The notes: generated from the sequence alone by a model not told the origin. Positions 1 to 9,121 are shown, numbered from the stretch's first letter. The stretch: 64,000 nucleotides of DNA from JAMXLO01 sp963794185 (GCA_963794185.1 CAWCDM010000023.1:1-64000), one strand, 5' to 3'. Numbers and translations are program-made.

Positions 1-601
1 CGAGCCGCTTGCGGATGATCAGCCACGGCAGCACCCAGCGCTGGCCTGCCACCGCCAGCGCGCCGAGTAGTGCCGCACCGCCGAGCCCAGTGACTACTAC
101 CGCCGGCCCGCCGGGGCTGCGCGCGAGCACGACGACGGCCACGATCATCGCCAGATCCTGGATCAACTGCACGCCGACGACCAACCGTGCGAAGGGCTCG
201 AACGTCTGTTGGCGCCGCCGCAGTTCGCGCAGCGCCACCAGCGTCGAGCTGGCGGAGAGCGCCAGCGCCAGATAGAGGGCAGCGAGCGGCGCAAAGCCGA
301 GCAACCGCGCGGCGAAAAAGGCGCTCAATCCGCCGACGGTGAAATGGATGGCGGCAACCCATCGCACCGCCTGGCGCTGCGATGCGAAACGGCGCGGGTT
401 CAGCTCCACCCCGGCGGCAAAGACCAGGAAGGCCAGCCCTAGTTCCAGCGCATTGCTGAGCGATTCCTTCTGCGGTGTGAGCCCGAGCAGCGAAAGGCCG
501 AGGCCGCTGCACAGCAGGATGGGCAGCGCCGGCACCCGCAGCCAGCGCGCGGCCCCCAGGCCGAACACGGCGACCAGCAGCAGGACGGCGAACGCGGTCA
601 T
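1..601 (-). CDS. CPA2/KefB-type cation:proton antiporter, partial (runs off left edge)
   Basis: An open frame reads leftward from an ATG at 601 to the window edge, about 200 codons with no stop. The protein is very hydrophobic, with repeated membrane segments, and carries the sodium/proton-exchanger features ELGLAFLVFAAGVELNP and LALSASSTLVALREL. These match the second and fourth helices of KefB/CPA2 antiporters, integral membrane proteins that exchange K+ or Na+ for H+. The upstream gene on the same strand (599-2226) is of the same family and abuts it, so the two probably form an operon of paralogues. The C-terminal half lies outside the window, so a regulatory TrkA domain cannot be assessed. 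Confidence 0.75.
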   Translation of the reverse strand, partial: MTAFAVLLLVAVFGLGAARWLRVPALPILLCSGLGLSLLGLTPQKESLSNALELGLAFLVFAAGVELNPRRFASQRQAVRWVAAIHFTVGGLSAFFAARLLGFAPLAALYLALALSASSTLVALRELRRRQQTFEPFARLVVGVQLIQDLAMIVAVVVLARSPGGPAVVVTGLGGAALLGALAVAGQRWVLPWLIIRKRL

Positions 602-2226
602 GGGCGAGGAATCCCATGCGTTCCAGTTCGCGGTTCATCAGCTTCACGCCGTCCACTTTCGGAATCATCAGGTAGTCGGCATCCATCTCCAGCAGGTTCT
701 CGCTCTCCGAAAGGTCCACGACGTGGATCGCGCACGGCACGCCGAAGCTGCGGCAGCGGTAGGCCAGCAAGTCATTTGTTTCCTCGATCCGCAGCGCGTC
801 GACGAGCAGCTTGGCGTGCGGCAGCCCGGCTTCCTCCAGTACCAGAGATATTCCACGTTGCCCAGCATCGTTTCGCGCGGAAGGCCTGTGAGCTTGGCGG
901 GATCCGTGTCGATCGCCAGGACCTGCTCGCCGGCCTCGCTGAGCGACTGCACGAGGACGCGGCCGAGTGTTCCATGCCCACGACGATGATGTGCCCACGG
1001 CGCGCCGGTGACATCCGCGGTTCGTCGTCTATTGGCGCCGCGCCAAAGATCCGCAAGAAGCCGAGCTCGCGCACGAGGCGGTAGAGCGGGTGGTTGTAGA
1101 GGATCATGCAGGCCAATCGCGATGGTCGGCACGCCCACGAGCGCGGTGATGAAAAGGATCTTCGGCTCGACCAGGCCCGCGCGGACGCCGAGCGCGACGA
1201 GGATGAAGGAAAACTCGCTGATCTGCGCCAGGCTCACGCTGCCGAGGAAGGAGGTGCGCTCGCCATAGCCGAGGCGGGCCATGATCCACAGGATGATGAG
1301 CGGATCTCCGATGAGGACGAACAGCGAGAGTAGCGCGACGGCGTGCCAATGGGCGAAGGCGGCATGCATGCCCATCTTGATGCCGAGCGAGACGAGGAAC
1401 ACGGCGATGAAGAAGTTCATCAGCGGATGGACGCGGCGGCGGAGTTCCTGGTTGTAGGGCAACTGCGCGAGGCTGATGCCGGCGAGAAACGCGCCGATCT
1501 CCAACGACAAATGCAGCGCCTGCGCCGCCAGCGCGATGAGGAAGCACCAGCAGAGACTCCAGATGAAAAGCATCTCCGGCGAGCGAGCGGCCCAGACAAA
1601 CGGTCGTGGCAGCGCGTAGCGTGCGGCCAGTAGCACCGCCGCGAGCAGCGTCGCAATGCCGCCCAAGGCCAGTCCCAGGCCTCGCGACACCGCACCGAGG
1701 CTCAGCTCCGCCCTCGAGCCGAGGCCGACGAGAAACGCCAGTAGGAGGATGACCACCACGTCTTGCACGAGGAGAATGCCCAGGGCGATCCGCCCGTAGA
1801 GGCTGTCGAGTTCCTTCTTTTCATCCAGCAGCTTCACCACCACCACCGTGCTGCTGAAGGTCAGCGCGGTCGAAAGAAAGGCCGCATCCATCGCTTTGAA
1901 GCCGAGTCCCAGCAGAAAGCAAAACCGCCCAGCGCCGTGAACACCACCTGGCCCAGTCCCGCGACCACCGCCACCTTACCTACGTCGCGCACCTTGGTGA
2001 AACTCAACTCCAGTCCGACGACAAAGAGCAGCAGCGCGATGCCCGCCTCGGAGATCTGCGCCAGCGCGTCGGTGACCTTGATCAGCTTCGTCACCGGCCC
2101 GAGCACCAGTCCCGCGAGCAGATACGCAACGATCGCGGGCATCTTCACCACCCGCGCCAACAGTGCAAACAACGCCGCCGTGACGACAAGGATGCCGAGG
2201 CTGCGCAGAAGGGTCTCGTCAATCAT
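599..2226 (-). pseudogene. KefB-like cation:proton antiporter with TrkA-N/RCK domain, frameshifted
   Basis: The start is taken at 2226 (MIDETLLRSLGILVV). Translating piecewise gives an N-terminal exchanger domain (AGIALLLFVVGLELSF, then STALTFSSTVVVVKLL and GILLVQDVVVILLLAFL) followed by a nucleotide-binding RCK domain (RGHIIVVGM, VLAIDTDPAKL) ending near NRELERMGFLAHD. This is the normal order of a KefB/KefC-type K+ efflux antiporter gated by its cytosolic TrkA-N domain. The frame changes at about 1915, 1110, 970 and 850, so no single frame encodes it as written. Recovered length is close to the family norm, which favours sequence error or very recent decay over old decay. It abuts a second antiporter of the same family. 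Confidence 0.72.
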
Positions 2227-2654
2227 GGCACCGCGGGACAACGCTCCGGCGCCCAAAGCCGATGCCCCCCTCCACCCTTGAATCCATCATTTAGTTCCAC
2301 AAGCCGCATGGTCAAATGTCCCTCGGTGACACGACTATTTGGTCTACCCCACCTTGCTCCGTTTGCAAAGGGGCGGTCCAGATGTTGCGCATGATCGAGC
2401 CGGACGACGATCCGGCCTAATCAGCCATAAACGCGGCTAAAGTGAGTTCTCTGTTCCGTTTCTCCCCGATTACCCATCCCAAGTTCTAGACCGCAAGCTG
2501 TCGCGTTGGTATGCCCCCCGGTTTTTCCTGATCTCAAATGCGTGCAGACAAATAACGGTGAACCTTTAACAAGGAGCGGGAAGCACGGGACGGCTTTTAG
2601 GAGGATTATTTCACCAAACCAAATCGAACCCTCAACCACTAACCGGAGCAGCCT
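2227..2654. other. Intergenic region without a recognised gene
   Basis: Between the antiporter start and the FmdB-like gene there is no convincing coding frame on either strand. Base composition drops below that of the flanking antiporter gene. It probably holds the promoters of both neighbours, which are divergent, but I could not pick out a clear -35/-10 pair. Confidence 0.5.
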
Positions 2655-2828
2655 ATGCCCCTTTACGAATACATCTGCCGCAAGTGCCATAACAAATTTG
2701 GCGAAGTGCTGACCATCAAGGAACACAAGACGAAGAAGGTGCGCTGCCCGAAATGCCACGGGACCGACTTGGAAAAAGTCATCGAGTCGTTCTTCGCGAA
2801 GACGGCGAGTAAGACACGAGGCTATTGA
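2655..2828 (+). CDS. FmdB-family zinc-ribbon protein (57 aa)
   Basis: A short intact frame starts at ATG 2655, preceded by a purine-rich GGAG about ten bases upstream. It begins MPLYEYICRKCHNKF, the hallmark of FmdB-type putative regulatory proteins. Cysteines at residues 8, 11, 31 and 34 form two CxxC knuckles, as expected for a small zinc ribbon, and the tail is basic. The family is widespread and its biochemical role is poorly known; one member was named as a regulator of a formamidase/amidase operon. No amidase gene lies next to it here, so its target is unknown. The gene is below the usual length cutoff but its composition and motif are convincing. Confidence 0.82.
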   Translation: MPLYEYICRKCHNKFGEVLTIKEHKTKKVRCPKCHGTDLEKVIESFFAKTASKTRGY

Positions 2829-3174
2829 TTGCGGCTTTCAGGAAAGGGTGTGCCAATAGTATTCTGCGAGAACTTACGCTCTTTCGCCGCGGCGGGGAGC
2901 TGCTCCAAAAGCGAATCCCCAGCCCCATCGCACTTACCTCCCATCTTTTCTGTCTCTGAATTCGCGGACAACGACGGCCGTCTCCTACAAAGAGGCCCGT
3001 AACAGGGTAAAGGTGGCTATTTGCGCATTGGTGGAGTGGTTTTATTCAGTCAGGTCACGTTTGCAATAACCGCCCTTATTGAGCGCAACCAGCCGGCGAA
3101 TCGGACCTTACAATTATTGCCGCCCGCTGCCGTGTCGACCGCTCGTCGCTCCAGGAAGTCCAACCACAACTACT
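2829..3174. other. Intergenic region without a recognised gene
   Basis: No frame with plausible composition, no tRNA-like clover leaf and no strong terminator hairpin was seen. The neighbours converge on this stretch, so both transcripts should end here. Confidence 0.45.
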
Positions 3175-3783
3175 TTATATCAACGGTTCCGTGGCGGGTT
3201 GATTACTCGCCAACGAGGCCGCGGTCAATTCCCCCAAGCTTGCGAGGCCGAAGCGCCATAAAAATGCTTCAGTGGTGGCGAAGCGCAACCGACCGTCGGC
3301 GCCGGCGAATTCCTCCACAAGCTTGAGATCCCGAAGTTTCACAACGAGCCCGCGCTTGTCGGCGTCGAAAAGCTGGTCGATTTCCGCCTGGCTGATTGGC
3401 TGCCTGAAGGCGATGCAGGCGGGCACTTCAAGGGCCCCTGTTGTCAGCTGAAGATTTGCGCTCGCGCCACTTTGTTCGCTCACATAGGTGGCCAGCGCCT
3501 TATTTTCGACCCGGCTAGTCAGCAGCGAAACCACCCCGTTGAGAATGCGGAGCTGAAGGCCGACAAGGCCCAACTGGCGGTTGAAAGAAATGAGCGCGGT
3601 AATTAACTCCATGAGTGCCGCCACGGCGCGCAGCTCCGGGCGAACTTCCTGCCGGAAGAATTCCCGCAGCTTTTCGCGCAGCCCGTCGACCGTGAAACTC
3701 TTTCCCGTGGCGAAGAGGAGTTGGACGACCGCCCTGGCGGCGATTTCCCCCACCCTATCTGCCTTTGGTCGAAATTGGCTCAT
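3175..3783 (-). CDS. ScpB-like winged-helix protein (202 aa)
   Basis: The C-terminal half resembles the second winged helix of segregation and condensation protein B: ALEVPACIAFRQPISQAEID is close to the ScpB 'ALE-IAYRQPITRAEI' segment, and the end RFATTEAFLWRFGLASLGEL matches the 'TTxxFLxRFGL' tail. ScpB binds ScpA and the SMC ATPase to compact chromosomes. The N-terminal half (MSQFRPKADRVGEIAARAV onward) is helical and may be the first winged helix in diverged form. No scpA lies next to it, unlike most scpB genes, and its 3' side faces FmdB. The canonical smc gene of this window lies 25 kb away and may belong to different source DNA. Function as a condensin partner is inferred. Confidence 0.6.
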   Translation of the reverse strand: MSQFRPKADRVGEIAARAVVQLLFATGKSFTVDGLREKLREFFRQEVRPELRAVAALMELITALISFNRQLGLVGLQLRILNGVVSLLTSRVENKALATYVSEQSGASANLQLTTGALEVPACIAFRQPISQAEIDQLFDADKRGLVVKLRDLKLVEEFAGADGRLRFATTEAFLWRFGLASLGELTAASLASNQPATEPLI

Positions 3784-3800
3784 GGGAAAGAAAAAGACGG

Positions 3801-4085
3801 CTATGGGTGCAACCGGAGGTTTCCGACGACCGTGCGCAGCCGCTCGGAATCCACGTGCGTGTAGCGCGCGGTTGTTGCGATGCTCTTATGGCCCAGGAGG
3901 GCCTGCACGTCGCGCAGGTTGGCTCCGCGTTCGTTGAGGAGGAGTGTCGCGGCCGTATGCCGCAGGGGATGCGCGGAAATGACCGGCACCCGCGCTCGCT
4001 CGCAGGCGAGCTTGAGCCGTGCGTTAAAGGCCTTGTTGCTAAAGGGCGCGCCGTCCCGGCCAAGGAAAAAGGAGAGCATAAAGAA
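3801..4085 (-). pseudogene. Tyrosine recombinase (XerC/phage integrase) C-terminal remnant
   Basis: About 90 residues of a catalytic domain are readable. They include an Arg-containing HPLRHTAATLLLNE box, the LLGHKSIATTARYTHVD segment with the nucleophilic Tyr, and a short tail. The upstream part of the frame (about 4090-4253) does not resemble the N-terminal half of an integrase, so the gene is 5'-truncated. These enzymes cut and rejoin DNA at attachment or dif-like sites. The remnant sits just before the interrupted alkyl sulfatase gene and suggests that a larger integrated element once bordered this locus. It lacks the first catalytic Arg and should be inactive. Confidence 0.7.
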
Positions 4086-4302
4086 GTGGGTGCTCAAGCC
4101 GCATTGTGGGCTCGGATCCCGGGTTAAACGGCCCGGCATTCCAGGGATCGGCGACTGGTTTCCCCATGCGCCGGACGGACTAGCACCCGGATTTTTATGC
4201 TCTCCAGCTTGAATCACGGCCGACACCCACGCCGCTAGCCCTCGTAGGCGCACGGCCTATTCTGCAATGGTCTGGCGCGGAACCGCCTCGTAGGGATCGG
4301 CT

Positions 4303-4648
4303 TTACCACATCGGTTCCCCTGGCCTTTGTGCCGGGCATGATCTCGAAGCGTGGGTCGAAGCGACCATGGTCGACGCGAGTTGCTTCAAGATCTCTGCGT
4401 CGCCCTCCACCTTTGCGGTTCCATCCGCAATCTGCGCTTCGAGAGTTTTCGCGCCCATCATCGTTTGCTCCAGATCGGAGCGATTGATCGTGAGGGTCAG
4501 GTTCGGATCGCTGGCAAGGAAACCCTTGATGTTCGTGAGCGTCGCGTTCTCCAACTCGACCAGAAACTTCTCGCCGTTGTCCGGGGTGATCAGGTTGATC
4601 GTGAACCGCATGCCTTCGGCTTTGCGGCTGTCCATGCGAATGCCTAGG
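4303..4648 (-). pseudogene. Alkyl sulfatase C-terminal (SCP2-like) domain, 3' fragment of split gene
   Basis: This fragment reads GIRMDSRKAEGMRFTINL onward and includes NRSDLEQTMMGAK, typical of the sterol-carrier-like C-terminal domain of SdsA/BDS1-type alkyl sulfatases, which helps bind the alkyl chain. It continues the reading frame of the larger fragment at 6425-8125 once the mobile element 4649-6424 and one TAGG copy are removed. The junction becomes NFLGIRMDSRKA, in frame. Near its end the frame slips by one base: the expected FDPRFEIMPGTK is found in the neighbouring frame at about 4360-4320. The fragment therefore carries both the insertion and a probable indel. Confidence 0.78.
4645..4648. 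repeat. Left copy of TAGG flanking duplication
   Basis: TAGG directly abuts the left end of the insertion. The same four bases abut the right end at 6425-6428. Together they look like a 4-bp target-site duplication, or alternatively a crossover sequence carried by the element. Confidence 0.7.
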
Positions 4649-4665
4649 CGCTTGGGGTGATTTTC

Positions 4666-4683
4666 ACGACAACATGTTGTCGT
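4666..4683. repeat. 18-bp perfect palindrome near the left end of the element
   Basis: ACGACAACATGTTGTCGT is fully self-complementary. It lies 17 bp inside the left terminus and just beyond the stop codon of the element's gene. It could be a protein-binding site, a transposition hairpin or a transcription stop. Confidence 0.75.
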
Positions 4684-4689
4684 ATGGTT

Positions 4690-6342
4690 TCAGGCGGCAA
4701 GTGCGAGATGCTGGAGAGTGAGATACATCTCGCGCTGAAGGGCCTGGTAGTGGATGTCGATGGGATCGACGATCTTGGGCGGACGGCCTGGGCGCGATTT
4801 GCAGATTCCTGCCAGAACCGGGCGGATCACCTTTTCGCGCAGGATTAGCAGGCCGGCCAAAGGGCGAACGCCGTCAGCATTGATCGCGTAGTTGCGCGTA
4901 TGGACGACTCGCTCAATCACGCTCTTGGCTCGCAGTTTGCTGAGGTCGTAGGCGGCCTGGCGCGAGCTGTATGCCAAGGCGGCGCCGTTGGACTCGTTGA
5001 CTTTTCGGGCGAGTTCTTTGGCGGTGAATCCGCCGGGCTTCGGGGCCAGAGCGAGGACGGCCTCTGTAACTGTGCGCATGCGCGGTTTCTGGAGATCGAT
5101 ACCTGCCAGGCGCCGGGAACCGGTGCGTGTGGGCTGCGGCAGAGTATCCAGCAAGCGTTCCTCCAGGAAGCTGCAGTGGGCGGCTTGCAGCACATTGAGA
5201 AAATCGATCGTCATGCGCTGGAGCTTTGCCAGCATGATCGGAAGCTTCTCCAAGATGCTGCCGCATCGTAGATCTTTAACGTTGTGTACGATGGCCTCCA
5301 CGCGCAGGACGCGTTCACCCTTATCGTAGATCTTCAAGGTTAGACGGCCGAAGTGCACCTTGAGCACAGTGACATCGTAGGCGGTTTCATCGACGATGCG
5401 CTCGATGCGCACGGCTCGCGGCGCGCCGTGGTGGACGCGACGCGGGCGGTACTTCCATCCGAAGATGGTTTTGAGCTTGTCCACATCGAGTAGGCGACGG
5501 GTGCGTTCGATCATGCTTTGGTAGACTTCATCGAGTGTCGCGCCTCTCTTGAAGAGTAGATTGCGGCTGTATTCAAGCTGGTAGCACGAATACTGATAAC
5601 GAAACCCCGAGCGGCGTTGTTCTTCGATATCGAGACCAAAGCACAAACAGCTCGAATAAACCCAACGCTCACAGACCTCGGTCAGCCGCCCTATAGTGTG
5701 GTTCTCGCACAAGGTGTCTGCGATCTGATCCAAGGCCCGGAACGAACCACCCACGAAGCAGTTACCCTCCTTAATCACGGAGACGGTCTGTTTGCGGGCG
5801 CGGCGTTCGACCCATTCGTGGGCGTTGAGCATCACTTGCATGCCAAAGGGCGGATGACCGCTCATCTTGATGGTGAGATGTCCCCACTCTTTGTCGATGA
5901 AGTGAAAGTGGTAGTGATTGACGTAAGGCCAGGGCTTGCTGGCTTCCAGATGCGGCACTTTGCTCTTGCCGCGTGTTATCTTCCACACCAGTGCGGGCGC
6001 CTTAGCCACCAGAATGAGAAAGAGGCCGGTAAACGTTGGGTCTTTTGGCAGATGCTCTTCGGCGAGCCGGTGCTTGCGTTCTCCAGCCGCGCAGTGGATG
6101 AGCGCAAGGCCGTTGGCTTTGGCATAGAGGTGGACCCGTCGGCTAAATCTTCCCGCCATGCGCACCAGATGCTCCTGGTCGAGGCTCTCATCGGAGCCGG
6201 TCAAATCACGCCACCAACTGCGAAAACCGCCTCCGCTGTGGCCGCGCGGGAAATAGCCGTTAAGTACGATGCGATCCACACAGTCATAGCGTCCCTCCAG
6301 CGCATCACCGAAATATTGGGAGAAGTCATCATTCTCTTTCAT
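4690..6342 (-). CDS. Putative novel transposase/mobile-element protein (550 aa) with C-terminal winged helix
   Basis: Start ATG 6342 (MKENDDFSQYFGDALEG) is preferred over 6387 because it follows a purine-rich site and matches the start I recall for relatives. From memory, a broad family of 400-560-residue bacterial proteins, often called hypothetical or MarR-like, shares CVDRIVLNG, HYHFHF (about 143-148), GHPPFGMQVMLNAHEW and LKIYDKGERVLRVE (about 337-349). The C-terminal 90 residues look like a winged helix (GGFTAKELARKV to RNYAINADG). I see no clear DDE triad and no tyrosine- or serine-recombinase signature. Its position as the only gene in a precisely bounded insertion argues that it catalyses or directs movement. 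That is inference from context. Confidence 0.6.
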   Translation of the reverse strand: MKENDDFSQYFGDALEGRYDCVDRIVLNGYFPRGHSGGGFRSWWRDLTGSDESLDQEHLVRMAGRFSRRVHLYAKANGLALIHCAAGERKHRLAEEHLPKDPTFTGLFLILVAKAPALVWKITRGKSKVPHLEASKPWPYVNHYHFHFIDKEWGHLTIKMSGHPPFGMQVMLNAHEWVERRARKQTVSVIKEGNCFVGGSFRALDQIADTLCENHTIGRLTEVCERWVYSSCLCFGLDIEEQRRSGFRYQYSCYQLEYSRNLLFKRGATLDEVYQSMIERTRRLLDVDKLKTIFGWKYRPRRVHHGAPRAVRIERIVDETAYDVTVLKVHFGRLTLKIYDKGERVLRVEAIVHNVKDLRCGSILEKLPIMLAKLQRMTIDFLNVLQAAHCSFLEERLLDTLPQPTRTGSRRLAGIDLQKPRMRTVTEAVLALAPKPGGFTAKELARKVNESNGAALAYSSRQAAYDLSKLRAKSVIERVVHTRNYAINADGVRPLAGLLILREKVIRPVLAGICKSRPGRPPKIVDPIDIHYQALQREMYLTLQHLALAA

Positions 6343-6394
6343 GACAAGGATGCTCTCATAAGTCCCGGCCATGACGCGACTGCGCAAAGCGCCT

Positions 6395-6422
6395 CTTTTT
6401 CCAAGCGCAGCCTTGGAAAAAG
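6395..6422. repeat. Hairpin at the right end of the element
   Basis: CTTTTTCCAAG (6395-6405) and CTTGGAAAAAG (6412-6422) are perfect complements around a 6-base loop, ending 2 bp from the right terminus. It lies upstream of the element's gene, so it could also affect expression. Hairpins rather than long inverted terminal repeats at both ends recall single-strand-transposing elements. Confidence 0.75.
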
Positions 6423-6424
6423 CG

Positions 6425-8125
6425 TAGGAAGTTAAGGAACAATTCGGTGGACATCGCCCGGATCACGTCAGGGCTGCTTGAGTCGACGGTTGCCCCCTGC
6501 GGAATTCCCGTCCGGAGTTCGTAGGCGGCGGCGAGGTAGCTGTTCCGCAGCCCTGGGTTTTCCTGCTGGTATCCAAGTTGCTCGAAAACGTCCGCCAGCA
6601 AGTCCTTGGCGATCTGATTCTGCGGTTCGGCCTGCACCAACTTGTTCACGATCTCCTGCGCGAGGAAGTACTTCCCTTCGTCATGCAGTTGCCGGCCGCG
6701 TGCGACGATCTTCTCGGCGCCGCCCATCATCTCGACGTAGAGGGGTGCCGAGTCGCCCGGCGACAGCGGAATGAGGGTCGCCGGGTTGCAATCCCAAAAG
6801 CCAAGGTAGCGTTGGATGACACCACGGCTGTTGTGTTCAGGAGAACCGTGATAGCCTCGGCAGAACCACTTGCTCTGCAAGCCCTTTGGGACCTCATAGA
6901 CGTTGTGAATCTCGTTGATGGTCACGCCCTGGTTGGCGAGGTGCAGCACCTGATTGTTCATGTGGGCATAGAGATCGCGCTGGCCGCGGAGAACTTCCTG
7001 AATCCGATCGTTACCCCAGCGCGGCCAGTGGTGCGAGGCGAACATGACCTCGGCTTCCACTCCGAAACGGTAAAGGGCCTGACTGACGTATTTCGACCAG
7101 TTTAACGGATCGCGAACTGGAGCACCTCGCAACGTGTAGATGTTGTGCAGCGACGCGATGACGTTTTCGGCCATCCAGAGCGCCTTCATTTCAGGAATGT
7201 ACGTGTTCATCTCTCGAGGCGCTTCGGTATTCGGCGTGTTCTGGAAGACCATTTTGACGCCATCGACCTCGAATTCTTCGATATCCTTTTCGACGTGCCG
7301 GGTGGGCGCCATCAGACCCATCGCGCCGGCTGACACGCCTTGGCCGAGGCCCTGACCTACATAACCATGCGGACTGGCGGGAAGCAGGAGGCCATACTGA
7401 TAGAACAGTCGCCGATTCATGGCGTTACCGGCGTAGACGTTTTCGGAAACCGTGTAGTCCATGAAGTCGACGGGAGCGATGACGGGGATCTTCCCAGACT
7501 TGATATCCGCTTCGTCGACGATGCCGCGCACGCCGCCCCAGTGGTCGCCATGTGTGTGAGAATAGATCACTGCCGAGACAGGCAAGTCGTTGCCAAGGTG
7601 CTCCTGGAACAGCTTCCACGCCGCACGAACCACTTCCTTGGTTACCAAAGGGTCAAAAACGATCCATCCGGTCTTGCCCCGCACGAAGGAGATGTCGGAG
7701 AGGTCAAAACCTCGGACTTGGTAGATGCCTGGAATCACCTCGTAGAGCCCGTAATTGTTATTCAATACGGACTGACGAAGCAGCGAGGGGTGAATGCTGT
7801 CGAATTCCTCTTTTTCTTCCAGGAACCGAAACCGCTCCATGTCCCAGGCTACGTGGCCGGCGTCCGCCATGATCTTGAGGTCTTTCATGGGAGCGATGAA
7901 ACCTTTCTTCTGCTCCTCGAAATCTCTCTTGTCGACGAACGGCAGCTTCGCGGTTGCCTGCTTCAACACCTCCCGCGTAAATTTCGAGGGCGCTTTGCCC
8001 TTGGGATGAAAATGTCCCTTCAAAGGCGCTGGTTCTTGACCGCGTACAGAGCTCTCACCCAAGACCATATGGCCGGCTACGGCGAAAGCAGGAATGGACC
8101 GCATGAATTGTCGTCTGGTTGTCAT
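6425..8125 (-). pseudogene. Alkyl sulfatase (SdsA/BDS1-type metallo-beta-lactamase), 5' fragment of split gene
   Basis: The frame starts at 8125 with a twin-arginine-like leader (MTTRRQFMRSIPAFAVAG) and is intact for about 567 codons until the insertion. The zinc site THGDHWGG is visible (about His190, His192, Asp194, His195), followed by a long alpha-helical dimerisation/TPR-like region, as in Pseudomonas SdsA1. Such enzymes hydrolyse primary alkyl sulfates such as SDS to alcohol and sulfate, usually in the periplasm. The host frame ends at ELFLNFL and resumes at 4648 as GIRMDSRKA. The fragment runs on into the element for about 23 codons. The catalytic domain is complete but the SCP2-like lipid-binding domain is separated from it. 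Confidence 0.85.
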
Positions 8126-8410
8126 CGTATTCAGTAAATAGTTGCTCTTGATGTGTCCGGTTGCTCCTCAGATGTTGCTAAGCGCTGTGCGGATTTTGCA
8201 GCTATTGGGAGCGACGAACAGAAATTGGACCAGAAGTCTCGTGGTGAACGCTGGTTCGAAGTCATTTGCGGGCAAGAGCATGCCTGCGGAGGGCGACGCG
8301 AAATGCTTTGCTTACGTGCAGATCTACGACACAAAGCCGAAGCGCCGGTTGTTCGAACTGATGAAATCCCAAGGCTGCAGGCACAATTACCCCAAATGCT
8401 TATCCCGCTG
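8126..8410. other. Intergenic region next to a mosaic join
   Basis: No convincing gene. Short frames on both strands have atypical composition. This stretch is bordered on the right by the point near 8430 where HyuB homology stops, so it may belong to the left-hand DNA source. Confidence 0.4.
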
Positions 8411-9121
8411 ACTCAGGTTCCGTCATATCCGGCAGCTTCGTGATCGCCGTGCGCAGTTCGTCGGCAGCGCCTTTGAGGATGGCGGCGAAGGCGTCGGTCA
8501 CGGTGCCGGCGCCGAAGCGCTCGCACAATTCCTTGACACGCGCGGCGCCCATCTGCGTCACCGCGATCTGGGCGTGGATGTCGCCGCGCATCAGCGCCGG
8601 CTGGCGGCTGTTGGTGAGGATGATGCGCTCGATGTCGGGCTGGCGCTGGCCGCCGGCAAAGATCTTGATCGGCGGCAGCAGCAGGCCCTCGTGATACATC
8701 TCGGTGGCGGTCGCCGAGGTCGAGCCCGGCACTGCGCCGCCGACATCGGCCTTGTGAGCGATCGAGCCAGAGAAGGCGACGATCTTTCCGTCGGCGAACA
8801 CCGGCGCGATGAAGGCCATGTCGGAAACGTGCGGCAGGCCACCTTCGTACGGGTGATTGGAGACGAACACGTCGCCTTCGTTGATGTCGCCGGCCGCGCC
8901 CTGCACCTTGAGGATGCGCTCGACCAGATAGCGATAGACCGGCGCATGGAAGAACATCGGCGGCGCCACGATCAGGCGTCCGTCGCGGTCGAGGATCACG
9001 CAGGAAAAGTCGCGCAACTCGCGGATGATGGTCGAGTAGCCCGAGCGATAGAAATGATAATGCATCTCATCGACCAGGCTCGCGATCTTGTTGCGCAGGA
9101 CCTGGATGGTGATGGCGTCCA
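8411..9121 (-). pseudogene. Hydantoinase B/oxoprolinase family protein, 3'-truncated
   Basis: From ATG 9121 the protein MDAITIQVLRNKIASLVDEM is a typical HyuB start, and FVSNHPYEGGLPHVSDM and FSGSIAHKADVGGAVPGS are conserved core motifs. HyuB pairs with HyuA in ATP-dependent ring opening or carboxylation (N-methylhydantoinase, 5-oxoprolinase, acetone or acetophenone carboxylase). Family members have about 520-600 residues, whereas this one stops after about 236, just past KLPD, with the unrelated tail MTEPESAG. More than half is therefore missing, cut at the mosaic join near 8430. It directly follows HyuA. Confidence 0.78.

Larger units (their letters stand above)
4649..6424 (-). mobile_element. 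Undescribed-looking 1776-bp insertion element with terminal hairpins and TAGG duplication
   Basis: Boundaries are set by the interrupted alkyl sulfatase gene. Both sides carry TAGG (4645-4648 and 6425-6428), and deleting 4649-6424 plus one TAGG rejoins the host gene in frame. The pre-insertion site contained the palindrome CCTAGG. The termini share only CGCTT as an inverted match. Near the left end lies an 18-bp perfect palindrome (4666-4683), and 2 bp inside the right end lies an 11-bp hairpin (6395-6422). One large gene (4690-6342) fills the element. Organisation is therefore that of a single-gene insertion sequence, but I cannot assign it to a named IS family. Confidence 0.72.

Noticed and set aside
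4690..6342. HYHFHF in the element protein as an HUH nuclease site
   Set aside because: The spacing is His-x-His rather than His-hydrophobic-His in a beta strand with a paired catalytic Tyr helix. In relatives I recall, the second and third His are replaced.
8142..8411. 89-codon plus-strand frame
   Set aside because: No motif and atypical composition. It overlaps a competing minus-strand frame and ends at the mosaic join.
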